Part shown: one piece after another, positions 18,567 to 27,712 of the stretch
Layout of the letters: each line of letters begins with the position of its first letter
How positions within the stretch are numbered: the stretch's first letter is position 1
NCBI RefSeq assembly: GCF_003480915.1
Contig: NZ_QUKD01000002.1
Coordinates: 614,091 to 678,090 of the forward strand
Source: Parabacteroides sp. TM07-1AC
GTDB lineage: Bacteria; Bacteroidota; Bacteroidia; Bacteroidales; Tannerellaceae
Direction of reading: 5' to 3'
Length of the DNA stretch: 64,000 nt
The notes under the pieces: generated by a model
What the model was told of the DNA's origin: nothing
Seen by the model: the letters and a program-made list of their open reading frames with translations, nothing else
Database searches by the model: none
Position numbers and translations under genes: made by a program

Positions 18567-19457
18567 ATGGCAAAAGTAGAACTTGGTTTTTCCGGCGAAC
18601 GTTTCATCTATCTGCCGATCCCTATGATCAATCTGATGGAAGACAGTCCCCTCACAGGCGACCTGTATCTTTATTCCATGGGCTTTTTTGCGCGTGCTTC
18701 CCACCATTATATAAACCGTCCCGAAGGATGTGACGAATATCTGTTCATTTATTGCAAGGACGGACGGGGATGGGTCGAATTATACGGGAAACGGAAAATG
18801 CTGGAGGCTAATCAATTCATCATACTTCCACGCCACATTCCGCATGCTTACGGAGCAGACGAAGAAAATCCCTGGACTATTTACTGGTTACATTTCAGAG
18901 GAAGCAAAGCGCCTCTTTTCTCCTCCCGTTTCGATAAGCCGACGTCGGTTCCTCCCTCAGCACAGTCGCGGATAGAGGAACGGATCGATTTGTTTGAAGA
19001 GATGTTCAATACTCTGAATGAGAGTACGGACATGGATCATATGCATTATGCCAATCTATGTTTTGCTCATTTCCTGGGATCGTTCCTTTTTATCAATATT
19101 TATCGCAAGCAGTTCCGCCAAAAGGAATATTCGGAAAACATAATCAACCGTGTGGTACATTTCATGAATGATAATATCGAATCGAACCTGAAGATTACGG
19201 ACTTTGCCAACTTCTGCGGTTATTCGGAATCCTACTTCTACCGTAAATTTGTCAAAGAGATCGGACATCCCCCAATGGACTATTTCATCCGTCTGAAAAT
19301 AGACAAAGCCTGCAAGCTCCTGATCCAGACAGATATGAAGGTGAATCAGATTGCTCACAAGCTTGGCTTTAAAGAGTCTCAATACTTCTCCCGTACGTTT
19401 TCCAATGTGATGGGGGTTTCTCCACTAGAGTTCAGAAAGCAGAATTTCAAGTTATAA
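18567..19457 (+). CDS. AraC-family regulator of the dispersed enzyme regulon
   Basis: A 296-aa regulator. The start MAKVELGF was chosen over an ATG 17 codons upstream, since the extension is unlike the family. The cupin sensor covers about 30-130 (CDEYLFIYCKDGRGWVEL, LPRHIPHAYG), and the C terminus has two helix-turn-helix units (ITDFANFCGYSESYFYRKF, VNQIAHKLGFKESQYFSRTF) and ends GVSPLEFRKQNFKL. It is divergent from GH3 with site A between. Three copies of that site in the window make it the best candidate to control enzyme operons starting at 18418, 25493 and 57752. It is convergent with the 749-aa gene, only 11 bp apart. Confidence 0.92.
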   Translation: MAKVELGFSGERFIYLPIPMINLMEDSPLTGDLYLYSMGFFARASHHYINRPEGCDEYLFIYCKDGRGWVELYGKRKMLEANQFIILPRHIPHAYGADEENPWTIYWLHFRGSKAPLFSSRFDKPTSVPPSAQSRIEERIDLFEEMFNTLNESTDMDHMHYANLCFAHFLGSFLFINIYRKQFRQKEYSENIINRVVHFMNDNIESNLKITDFANFCGYSESYFYRKFVKEIGHPPMDYFIRLKIDKACKLLIQTDMKVNQIAHKLGFKESQYFSRTFSNVMGVSPLEFRKQNFKL

Positions 19458-19468
19458 CATATAGTATT

Positions 19469-21718
19469 TCAGAGATTAATTTCTTTAGTCTCTCCCGGAT
19501 TCAGGGAGATAGACTTCAGCCCATTTACGGAAGCCGGCATCAATACGTTGCGTGCTTCTTCGGAGGTTTCCGCTAAAATCCGCACATCGGCAGAGTAAGT
19601 CGTGGGGTTGGTTATTTTCAATACCATACGGCCATCGCCTCCCTGCTTCTTTTCTACCTTCAAGTGGTCGAATACAGTTACCTCCTGCCGGTCTGTTTGC
19701 ACATAAATACTTGGAATTTGGGTAACTGTCAACAAGGCACCCACTTCACACCAAGAGCAAGAGGCAAAGATATTGCCGCCAACTCCACCTTTACCTTCCC
19801 AATCACTCAAATTGACACGTTCACACATTCCTCCCCAAGGCATGGAACCGATCGGGCATTCCTGGCGACTGACATATTGAGGTAATCCATGGGCTATATC
19901 TTCCAACAAATCAAGTGCACGCCTGTCTGCCGTCGCACGATAATATTTCAACAAACTATGTCCGGACCAAGTACAGATACCAGGTGCACCATGTTTGTTG
20001 GCTACGCTCGCCCAAACCGCACCGGTTGCATGAGCACCCGCTTTCTCCATAGCTGATCCTTTAGGAAAGTGAAAATCGTAAGAGACCGTCCAGCTGGCAC
20101 AAACCGGCAACAATTCTGCCGCATATCGTAACCACTCTTTATCCCCCGTCTCTTCATAAAGCACCGTAAAAGACTCGAATAAAGCAAAAGCCGACTCACT
20201 ATCCGGTGTTGACAAAATCTCACCCGGCCCCCCGGTAGTATAGCCCTTCTTGACATACTTATCATAGAACCAACGTCCCCCTAGTATGGCTACCTCCAGA
20301 TAACGCGGGTTATTATAGGTCTTAGCCGCCATAGCCAAACCGGCAGGAACAATAGCCCCGGCGCATGAATTACCTATACAAATATCACCAGTCTCCACAT
20401 CTACGAACTGACCGAACTGACCATATTTATCCCATAGACGGACAAAAGCATCCGCCTGCTTGCGTGTACCTTCCTTCCAAGAATTTTTTATCTGTTCTCC
20501 CCTCGACTTCAGCAGATTCATCTGTAATTGCGCAAGGTACAACCAGTCACCTTGCGAACGAACAAAGGTTACATTATCTTCCAATGGCTTCCCGTACCCA
20601 AATCCATAAAACTCTTTGCCATCGCCATAGGCATAAAAGAAACCGGACTTGGCTTGCGTGCGATCATAAATAACATCCAAGTTCTTCATGGCACGTTCCT
20701 TGTCTGAATCAGTACCCCTCAAAAGGATAGGATAAGTAGCCTGGCCACCTCCGCACCAACCCAGTTGCCAAATGAAGTTCCAGGTTGCTTTATCTTTTAC
20801 ATCACTCAACCAATACATATTGATACGATCATCCCAACGGCGAGTTTGGTACAGATTATTCATCAACGTCCACAAATGGCTATAAGGTACCACGTCATGA
20901 CGTTCACTCCTATTGAAATCCTTACGAACCTCTACAAAACGATCCATCATATCATTCAACCGTTTTGCTTTAAAGTCGTACACACGGCAAGAGATAGACA
21001 CTCTTTCTCCCTCTTTCAGAGTTGCCGGAATATCATCTCCATTGCCTGTACGTGTAACAGGAGCCGTGATAGAAAAAGTGGCCTCCGAACGATCTTCATT
21101 TTCCTTTATGGTCAAACCATAATCCCCTAAATCATTTCCCTGGTTGGTCTGCACCATCCAAGCCTTACGATCCTTTTCCGAGAAGTAAGCCATCAAAGGA
21201 GTGGATGCGTTACCGGAAGTCAACTCAATCGGTTTAGACGGTTCGCCTTTCCTGCCCAATGTAGGCTGAGAAGAAGTGACAGTCGTAGGCATATCCACAC
21301 GCCACTCGGCTTTGTCATACCAAAAAGGAGGATAACCGATATTCTTGGTAGCAAACCGGTTCCCGTCATAAACGATAGCAGGGACAAAGACATAATTATC
21401 CGGTGTCCACTCGTCCATTTCAAAATCTACGGCAAACGAGACATTCTCTGCCGTTCCTTTTTTCAACTCCCAGGTAAACGTATAATCCAGCGCTGTTTTG
21501 TCGCCCGGAACCTGTTGTTTATCTGTTCTCAATACCCACTGACACCCTTTGGAGTCTGTTACTATCGAAGTTCCCTTCTCCTCAAAAGAGGTAGAAGCTA
21601 CTACTTTATTATTTTGATGATATCTCACTAAAGGTTTGATATCCCCTGCAGCATAAGCATTACTCAACGAAAATACCGATGCCATCCATAAACCAGTAAT
21701 AATTAATTTGTTTCTCAT
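19469..21718 (-). CDS. Secreted 749-aa protein, (alpha/alpha) barrel-like, unassigned glycosidase candidate
   Basis: I do not recognise a named family. The protein has signal peptide MRNKLIITGLWMASVFSLSN, an N-terminal beta-rich half to about residue 270, then helix-rich repeats with paired aromatic and acidic residues (LWTLMNNLYQTRRWDD, GDWLYLAQLQMNLLKSRGEQ, LLKYYRATADRRALDLLEDI). This pattern suggests an alpha/alpha toroid, as in GH88/105/127-like enzymes. It ends in a small beta domain (VLKITNPTTYSADVRIL). It is last in the DUF4838-GH97 operon, 12 bp after GH97, under predicted site B. Position and secretion suggest a glycan-active enzyme, but this is inference only. Confidence 0.7.
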   Translation of the reverse strand: MRNKLIITGLWMASVFSLSNAYAAGDIKPLVRYHQNNKVVASTSFEEKGTSIVTDSKGCQWVLRTDKQQVPGDKTALDYTFTWELKKGTAENVSFAVDFEMDEWTPDNYVFVPAIVYDGNRFATKNIGYPPFWYDKAEWRVDMPTTVTSSQPTLGRKGEPSKPIELTSGNASTPLMAYFSEKDRKAWMVQTNQGNDLGDYGLTIKENEDRSEATFSITAPVTRTGNGDDIPATLKEGERVSISCRVYDFKAKRLNDMMDRFVEVRKDFNRSERHDVVPYSHLWTLMNNLYQTRRWDDRINMYWLSDVKDKATWNFIWQLGWCGGGQATYPILLRGTDSDKERAMKNLDVIYDRTQAKSGFFYAYGDGKEFYGFGYGKPLEDNVTFVRSQGDWLYLAQLQMNLLKSRGEQIKNSWKEGTRKQADAFVRLWDKYGQFGQFVDVETGDICIGNSCAGAIVPAGLAMAAKTYNNPRYLEVAILGGRWFYDKYVKKGYTTGGPGEILSTPDSESAFALFESFTVLYEETGDKEWLRYAAELLPVCASWTVSYDFHFPKGSAMEKAGAHATGAVWASVANKHGAPGICTWSGHSLLKYYRATADRRALDLLEDIAHGLPQYVSRQECPIGSMPWGGMCERVNLSDWEGKGGVGGNIFASCSWCEVGALLTVTQIPSIYVQTDRQEVTVFDHLKVEKKQGGDGRMVLKITNPTTYSADVRILAETSEEARNVLMPASVNGLKSISLNPGETKEINL

Positions 21719-21730
21719 GATAAATGTTTT

Positions 21731-23653
21731 TTACTTACTCTTTGCAATTTTCAAACAAGCGCCTCCGCCTGGTGCCAACGTAAGCGTAATCGTATCCTTA
21801 CTGGTCACCTCTTTCTTCGAAGCTTTATACGTTTCCCGATTGTTTAGATAATGCCCATTATCTCCATCTTCCACAATCTCAGCCAAATAGTTACCTTCAG
21901 GCAGAAAATCAAGCGGCAAGTTGATGGTACGACCGGATTCATTCGTGGCTGCGCCTACCAGATAAGCCTCCTCCGTCTGACGCATCATAACAATGTATTC
22001 GCCAATTACACCTTGCAATGTACGACTCTCCTTCCAAGGCATCTTCTGGGAAGAGATGAAATCGAGCAACTCCGGATATTTCTTATAATACTCAGGGATA
22101 TCCGGAAGAATGGTGGCACCGGAGAAGGTTATTAAGGTGCGGGCCGCCTCGGACACGACGGTAGAAGGACATTCCTGATTATTGTCCACGCGGGTGGTAG
22201 GTCCCTGGCGCAGGTCGAACATACCGTTGTTCATATCCAGCGGACCGGCCACCATATTGACGAATACGGAAGTGACGAAGGTCTTCGGTTCGAACACACG
22301 ATGAGCATCCAACTGGGCAAAATTGTATTCGCGCGTGACAGCATTCGGCCAAGTACGCATCTGTCCATAGGGGTGCACAGGGCCGTCGTGATAATCCACC
22401 AGCAGATGATTTTGGGCACATAGTTCGGTAATCATCCGTGTACGATGGTTTTTCTCCTCCTGTGTTCCGCTCATAAACCCGTATTTCACACCGGCTGCAC
22501 CCCATTCGCCATATTGCTTCAACGTCTCCTCGATAGGGTATTGACGTCCTCCCACATCATTCAGATATAGCCAGATGCCTACGCCCTTTTCCTTTCCGTA
22601 CGCAATCAGCTTTTGCACATCGCGTGCCTTGTCTCCCTTTGTCGGATCAGAATCTGATTCAAACTCTGGACCATACCAGTTGGCATCCAGCACCAGATAT
22701 TTGAAGCCTTGTTCGGCCGCGAAGTCAACCATCCGAATCCAGGAAGGGTAAGACATCGTATACTTAAAGCCTTCCCATTCCGCACCGTCGATACGCCAAT
22801 CCCACAGGGCGACGCTCGGTTTTACCCAGGAGAAGTCATACGAGGGATCCGGGTCGGGGTTGAGAAGTTCTATTAAATGCGAGTCGACCAGTTCACCCGG
22901 CTGGTTGCCGTGCATAATGACACGCCAGGCGGAGGCATATCCGGGGACTAAGGCAGACGGTTTGGAAGCCACGGTAAATTCCGTTTTCCCTTTCTCCGAC
23001 TTCAACCGGAGCGGTTCGCCCGTACGTAAGTCCGCTTCATGGATAGCCATAAAATGGCGGTCGCTGGCTTGGATCGTCATTACCGGCAATCGTTCCTCTC
23101 CGGTTTCCGTCAGTCTTTCCGGACCAAGGTTGTGATATTCGCCGTTGTAATACCATGCCGTATAATCGCCGGCAAAGTTGTAGGAGGTTTCTTCCGATTC
23201 CACCTTGGCCTCTCCCGCCAGGTCTTCAGGAATACGGTATTGGAAAGCTACGCCGTCGTTGTAGGCGCGTGCTACCAAGATTATCTTTTCCGGGAAAGCA
23301 CCCTTACGGCTCAATTCAAGGACCACTTCATTGAAATGGTCATCCACCTCCGTACGTTTTCCCCATATCGGTTTCCACACATCGCGCACTTTTCTCTTGG
23401 AGACATCATTGACTTTCCAGCCTTCGCCCGGTATGTCATCGTCACCAACCAAGTCAAAGCCCAATTCAGATTCGTTGATGAGCGGAGTACCTTCCGCCTG
23501 GAAAGAATAGGTCCACTCTCCCTCCTCATTCGGACAGAGTTGCATAACCAGGTTGCCGTCGGGTGAGGATAATGTATAGTCGTTATTTGTACATGATGAG
23601 CACATTCCCAATAGAGCGATCAGAAAGGCTCCTGATAGAATTCGTTTATTCAT
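21731..23653 (-). CDS. GH97 glycosidase lipoprotein (SusB-like family)
   Basis: A 640-aa lipoprotein starting MNKRILSGAFLIALLGMCSSC (Cys21 lipidated). A start 56 codons upstream would overlap the preceding gene by 131 bp and spoil the lipobox, so it was rejected. Order: N-terminal beta sandwich (SSPDGNLVMQL), TIM barrel (WDWRIDG, YLVLDANWYG, GIWLYLNDVGG, MVAGPLDMNNGMFD) and a C-terminal beta domain. Residues 388-392 read GVKYG. Retaining GH97 enzymes carry the nucleophilic Asp about here, and Gly fits inverting alpha-glucosidase-type members. This is from memory of the family and should be aligned. It is second in the operon, 37 bp after the DUF4838 gene. Confidence 0.93.
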   Translation of the reverse strand: MNKRILSGAFLIALLGMCSSCTNNDYTLSSPDGNLVMQLCPNEEGEWTYSFQAEGTPLINESELGFDLVGDDDIPGEGWKVNDVSKRKVRDVWKPIWGKRTEVDDHFNEVVLELSRKGAFPEKIILVARAYNDGVAFQYRIPEDLAGEAKVESEETSYNFAGDYTAWYYNGEYHNLGPERLTETGEERLPVMTIQASDRHFMAIHEADLRTGEPLRLKSEKGKTEFTVASKPSALVPGYASAWRVIMHGNQPGELVDSHLIELLNPDPDPSYDFSWVKPSVALWDWRIDGAEWEGFKYTMSYPSWIRMVDFAAEQGFKYLVLDANWYGPEFESDSDPTKGDKARDVQKLIAYGKEKGVGIWLYLNDVGGRQYPIEETLKQYGEWGAAGVKYGFMSGTQEEKNHRTRMITELCAQNHLLVDYHDGPVHPYGQMRTWPNAVTREYNFAQLDAHRVFEPKTFVTSVFVNMVAGPLDMNNGMFDLRQGPTTRVDNNQECPSTVVSEAARTLITFSGATILPDIPEYYKKYPELLDFISSQKMPWKESRTLQGVIGEYIVMMRQTEEAYLVGAATNESGRTINLPLDFLPEGNYLAEIVEDGDNGHYLNNRETYKASKKEVTSKDTITLTLAPGGGACLKIAKSK

Positions 23654-23690
23654 TCTGTTTCTTATAAAGTGTTTGTATCTTGTTATTTCT

Positions 23691-25493
23691 TCAATCGTTC
23701 CCGACTTTTCTGTTGATGCCCTCAAAAAACTCATGCATCTGCACATCATACTCATCCGGTGTCGTATGCCACTCCGAAAGACGTGTAACTCCTGTCTCAC
23801 GGCAAAGAGCAACGAACTCATCCAGACGAGTCAGAATTTCCGGACGCGTACGCCATTTTCCATCTATCTGTTCGAAGCAACGCCTATCTGCCGTTCCTCT
23901 TTTTTTCGCTATATTAAACAAAGCATACGTAAGTGGCATATGAGCCACCTTCACCCGTTGTAATATTTCCGGTTGTCCGTCGACGGCCTTCATTGCCTGA
24001 GTAAATATAGCTTCGTAACGCTCCATCAACTCATCCCGCAAAAAACCTTTTTCGCAATAATCTTCCGGATTCATAAAGATACCCAACTTCTCGCCGGAAG
24101 CCTCCAGTTCATCATGCATCAGATCGATATACCGGCGAATATAAGGGGCTGCCTCGTGGTAATAGTGTTTCAAGAAATCATCCATTTCTGCATTGATGTC
24201 GCAATTGGGATTCCAAAGCAAACGAGCAATCAAATACTGGCGCAATTCATAAAACTCACCGCCTATCTCCCGGTTCCCTTGTTGAAAATGGGCATTCGTT
24301 CCATTCTCTACGAAAAACCGAATGTTCGGTTGCAAGACCCGTAAGTTAGGGAACGGACTTACCAGGTTTCTAAACTGTACGACATAATCCCAAATCATAA
24401 TATCCCGAGTCAGTTTACCCCAGGCACGAAGATCTTCACCAAAGTTATCATTCGGATTGGTAGCAATAGGTGCTTGGCGCTCCGACTCAATATTACAAAG
24501 CATAATCTGCACATTTTCACGCGGAACGATTGAGCGAGGCGGCTTACGGCTATATTGATAGGCCAACGTTGAAATTACTTTGTCGGGGAAACGCTCAGCC
24601 ACCCGATTCACAAAATCCAAGACTGAACCGCTGTGACTCTCTTCCTGCTCATCCAGTTTCGCACATTTCTCACAACGGCAATACCCATAGTTGTCATTTT
24701 GGCTGACCGACCAGTAGGTGGCTTTCGGAAACTGAGCCATCGCATCTTCCAAATTCTTCACCAGTACATCAAAAACCTCGGGATTGGAAAGACACAACTG
24801 AGCCGGATTTCTTTTTCCGTCAATCAACGCATAATATTCGGGATGTGTTTTAAAATATTCAGCAGGCGGAACCAACAATTCAAATGTATGAACCATATAT
24901 CCCCATTCACCATCCGTCACGCCGTCTAATGTACAATGATCGATTTTATGCCAATCAGAGTAGAACGGATCAAACGCATCGCGATAATGCGTATCACGGA
25001 ATAGATTAACCGGTACCTGTGTATCATCTATCTTCCCAACCTCTACCTGTTTAAGTTTCGGATACTCAAATACCTTGGATGAAAGACAACGATATCCAAG
25101 ATATTGATCAAAGAAAGAATAAACTCCGTATAATGTTCCTTTATCTTTGCCACCAACAATCGACAAGCGTCTTCCTTCTGTCCGAATTGTAAATCCGTCT
25201 TCTGCAAGTTGGGTTGTATCAATATCGGTATGTGAGGAGGCACCAATCAAAATTTCATACCGCCCGCCAGACTCCGTATCCAAAACCACCGGTAAGGTAA
25301 CACCGCTACTCAAAGCCAATAACCGACTAAACTCATTAGCGGCATGTCGTTCATTTTCTGTTGCATCCGAAGATACTACAATTACATAGTCACTTCGTCC
25401 CTGGTCAGCCAATATTAATGGACCATTTTGACAAGAGAGGAGCAGTGACATCGCCACTACCCCTCCAAGTATTAAAAGTTGGTATATCTTCAT
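23691..25493 (-). CDS. DUF4838 lipoprotein, glycosidase-like
   Basis: A 600-aa lipoprotein (MKIYQLLILGGVVAMSLLLSC, Cys21). Residues about 35-135 form a GH20b/GH67N-type domain (ENERHAANEFSRLLAL, YEILIGASSHTD, GTLYGVYSFFDQYLGYRC). The core has the DUF4838 marker CRCEKCAKLDEQEE, which resembles a structural metal or disulfide site, and then a barrel-like segment. DUF4838 proteins occur in many PULs next to alpha-glucuronidase-like or hexosaminidase-like enzymes, and the activity is mostly unknown. It is the first gene of an operon with GH97 and the 749-aa protein, with site B and a TACATTTG box ahead. Confidence 0.85.
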   Translation of the reverse strand: MKIYQLLILGGVVAMSLLLSCQNGPLILADQGRSDYVIVVSSDATENERHAANEFSRLLALSSGVTLPVVLDTESGGRYEILIGASSHTDIDTTQLAEDGFTIRTEGRRLSIVGGKDKGTLYGVYSFFDQYLGYRCLSSKVFEYPKLKQVEVGKIDDTQVPVNLFRDTHYRDAFDPFYSDWHKIDHCTLDGVTDGEWGYMVHTFELLVPPAEYFKTHPEYYALIDGKRNPAQLCLSNPEVFDVLVKNLEDAMAQFPKATYWSVSQNDNYGYCRCEKCAKLDEQEESHSGSVLDFVNRVAERFPDKVISTLAYQYSRKPPRSIVPRENVQIMLCNIESERQAPIATNPNDNFGEDLRAWGKLTRDIMIWDYVVQFRNLVSPFPNLRVLQPNIRFFVENGTNAHFQQGNREIGGEFYELRQYLIARLLWNPNCDINAEMDDFLKHYYHEAAPYIRRYIDLMHDELEASGEKLGIFMNPEDYCEKGFLRDELMERYEAIFTQAMKAVDGQPEILQRVKVAHMPLTYALFNIAKKRGTADRRCFEQIDGKWRTRPEILTRLDEFVALCRETGVTRLSEWHTTPDEYDVQMHEFFEGINRKVGND

Positions 25494-25563
25494 CGTTTAT
25501 TTATATTTGTTTTATAAGCATCTCGATTGCACAAAAATGTACAATATTATCTTAAATTACCAA

Positions 25564-25633
25564 CAAATGTAAATAGCTTTTAGAGCATACAAAATAGCAA
25601 ATAATTGCCTATTGGGTGGATTATTATTGCTTA
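25564..25633 (-). promoter_or_regulatory. Site B: operator and promoter of the DUF4838-GH97 operon
   Basis: The 41-bp block 25593-25633 repeats site A with four differences in the central spacer and first half (AATAGCAAATAATTGC, then GGATTATTATTGCTTA). It abuts the stop codon of the GH36-like gene. Leftward, 21 bp separate it from TACATTTG at 25571-25564, 70 bp before the DUF4838 start. Confidence 0.8.
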
Positions 25634-27700
25634 TTACATCACTTTATATTGTAAGAAGGAATAATCTGCCGGATTGTCAATTGTAAAAGTAACAGAACCA
25701 TCCTTCGATACCTCTACTTCTTTTGTCTGCTTACTTTTCAAGTTGGATATTTTCAACTTCTTTCCTGCCAAGAATTTCAATTGAATCGGTTTGTTAACCT
25801 CTCCATTATGTAACTCCCGGAACAAAAGCAGATAGCCTTCATCCTGCTTGTCATTGATAAACTGGAAACCTGCCCAACTAGCATTAGTCGGTGTCTCGCC
25901 TATCGGAAAACTATAGCAGTCAAACATCTTCTCGCGATGCTCCTTATACAGGGAAATAAGAGATTTCAACTCTTTCCGGCCAGCTTCATCCAGATATTGT
26001 GCACTCTGGAAAAAGACCGGAATAAAGGGCAATCCCATCGCAAAGCAATAGCCGTGTCCATGCTTGTCCGCATCGCTATAGCGTGTATCGACCCGCTTCG
26101 GGTTCTGGAGTAAGACCTGCAACTTATTACTATTGAAATATTTACTCATCAGCCAATGTTGACGCAACACATGATAAGGCACCATGATCAGATGTTCCGG
26201 CAACGCCTCCTGTATATTCTGGAAATAGATGCTACCATATTCTTTTGCATAATACCAGCCATATCGCGGATCATCATACTCCGGGCAGAAAGAAAACTGC
26301 GTCTTCATCCAAGCATTCTTCATTACCTCACGGATTCCTTTGAAACGATTTTCAAAAGCCGAGCGGTTGTTCAAATGGTCGAAATCCACTTTCCAGGTAA
26401 CCACATTCGCTTCCTTCAGGTTCTGCAATAAATCCTTTTGTTTAGCCCTTTGAATGGCAATCCAAAGACCCAATTTAACATCGTTCTTCTTGCAAGACTC
26501 AATAATATTCTTCCATCCATCCTCATAACTTGGCCGGAACACTTCTTTTTCTCCACCCCAAGGGTTTATCTGCCATCCGTCATCAATACGAAGTACATCT
26601 ACTCCCAAATCGGCCAAAAGAGGAATCTCCTTTAACAAATAATCCTCAGCAGCAAATTGTCCTCCACCCGGATTGGCCGGTCCCCAAGTATCGTTTATAA
26701 TCATAATATCCCGCTCCGCGAATACCGGATAACGGGTACGATCGAATTTCTTTAAAGCCAACTGCATACCGCCTTCTCCACCGGAATACACAATTGTCCA
26801 GTTCGCCCAACACTCACGGAAACGATCGGACACAATCTCGTTAGGATTCAATCCCCATCCGGTAACGAACAAACCTTGCGGACCGGCATAGAAACTTCCC
26901 GTATTATGTCCCTGTTGGTTCATGCATTTATGAGATTCCTTAACGACAATCACACCTTCGTTTTCGTATTCGGACGAAACACAACTAGCCCAATTAATGT
27001 CCTCATCCTGGAACACAGGATAACCTACAACCACCTCTTCTTTCAGCATATCCCGGCTTTGGTCATGGCGAGACCCCGGATTATTGTAATAGCCCCAATA
27101 CCTGCGTTGATTCTTCACCGAATAATCCAACGGCAGATACTCCACACGTCCACTTGGCACCGACAAAGTATGACCAAAATAATTACGACTCGTCTCCTTC
27201 TCCGGCAAGCCCTCCGACTTAAAACCTTCCAATGCCTTCACCCGCAATTGCGTCCGCAAACCATTCGCATCCGGAAAAAGCCAAACGACATGTTGAAGTT
27301 CCAAACGAGCCGAATCATACTGAAATGTTGTAACTATTTCCAAATGTTCATTGATGAATCCATCATCATCGCTCACCTTGGCTTCAATATCTTTTAAGAC
27401 GGCTTTAGATGTCGGGGTTATCGCTCCAGGCAAGTCCCAATCGCAAACAACATTCGGTTGTTCCTTCCCCCACTCCTTATTAACAGACAAATCCTTAACA
27501 GAGACCGTACGAAGTCCCGCCTCATTCAATATCCATTTACGCTCCATCTTACCGGTAGAAGCGATCAAGGTATCTCCGGAGACGGAGACTGAGGCGGATT
27601 TTAAATGCTTTTCAAAATTCGCCGGAAGGGTTTGAGCGCTAAGGACAGTTACACACCCTAATAATAAACCTCCTAACAATATAAATGTATTCTTCTTCAT
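25634..27700 (-). CDS. GH36-like alpha-galactosidase family enzyme
   Basis: A 688-aa secreted enzyme (signal MKKNTFILLGGLLLGCVTVL). A beta sandwich (25-330) precedes a clan GH-D barrel with VDVLRIDDGWQINPWGG, LGLWIAIQRAK and TWKVDFDHLNN, where Asp439 sits at the GH27/GH36 nucleophile position, then a C-terminal beta domain. GH27/36 enzymes mostly release alpha-galactose or alpha-GalNAc. Relatives also act on alpha-glucose, so the sugar is open. It is the last gene of the sigma/FecR-controlled PUL, 12 bp after the URO-D-like gene. Confidence 0.88.
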   Translation of the reverse strand: MKKNTFILLGGLLLGCVTVLSAQTLPANFEKHLKSASVSVSGDTLIASTGKMERKWILNEAGLRTVSVKDLSVNKEWGKEQPNVVCDWDLPGAITPTSKAVLKDIEAKVSDDDGFINEHLEIVTTFQYDSARLELQHVVWLFPDANGLRTQLRVKALEGFKSEGLPEKETSRNYFGHTLSVPSGRVEYLPLDYSVKNQRRYWGYYNNPGSRHDQSRDMLKEEVVVGYPVFQDEDINWASCVSSEYENEGVIVVKESHKCMNQQGHNTGSFYAGPQGLFVTGWGLNPNEIVSDRFRECWANWTIVYSGGEGGMQLALKKFDRTRYPVFAERDIMIINDTWGPANPGGGQFAAEDYLLKEIPLLADLGVDVLRIDDGWQINPWGGEKEVFRPSYEDGWKNIIESCKKNDVKLGLWIAIQRAKQKDLLQNLKEANVVTWKVDFDHLNNRSAFENRFKGIREVMKNAWMKTQFSFCPEYDDPRYGWYYAKEYGSIYFQNIQEALPEHLIMVPYHVLRQHWLMSKYFNSNKLQVLLQNPKRVDTRYSDADKHGHGYCFAMGLPFIPVFFQSAQYLDEAGRKELKSLISLYKEHREKMFDCYSFPIGETPTNASWAGFQFINDKQDEGYLLLFRELHNGEVNKPIQLKFLAGKKLKISNLKSKQTKEVEVSKDGSVTFTIDNPADYSFLQYKVM

Positions 27701-27712
27701 TGTAATTCTATT

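Noticed and set aside
23654..23821. Longer N terminus for the GH97 protein
   Set aside because: It would overlap the DUF4838 gene by 131 bp and bury the lipoprotein signal; the start at 23653 gives a clean lipobox.
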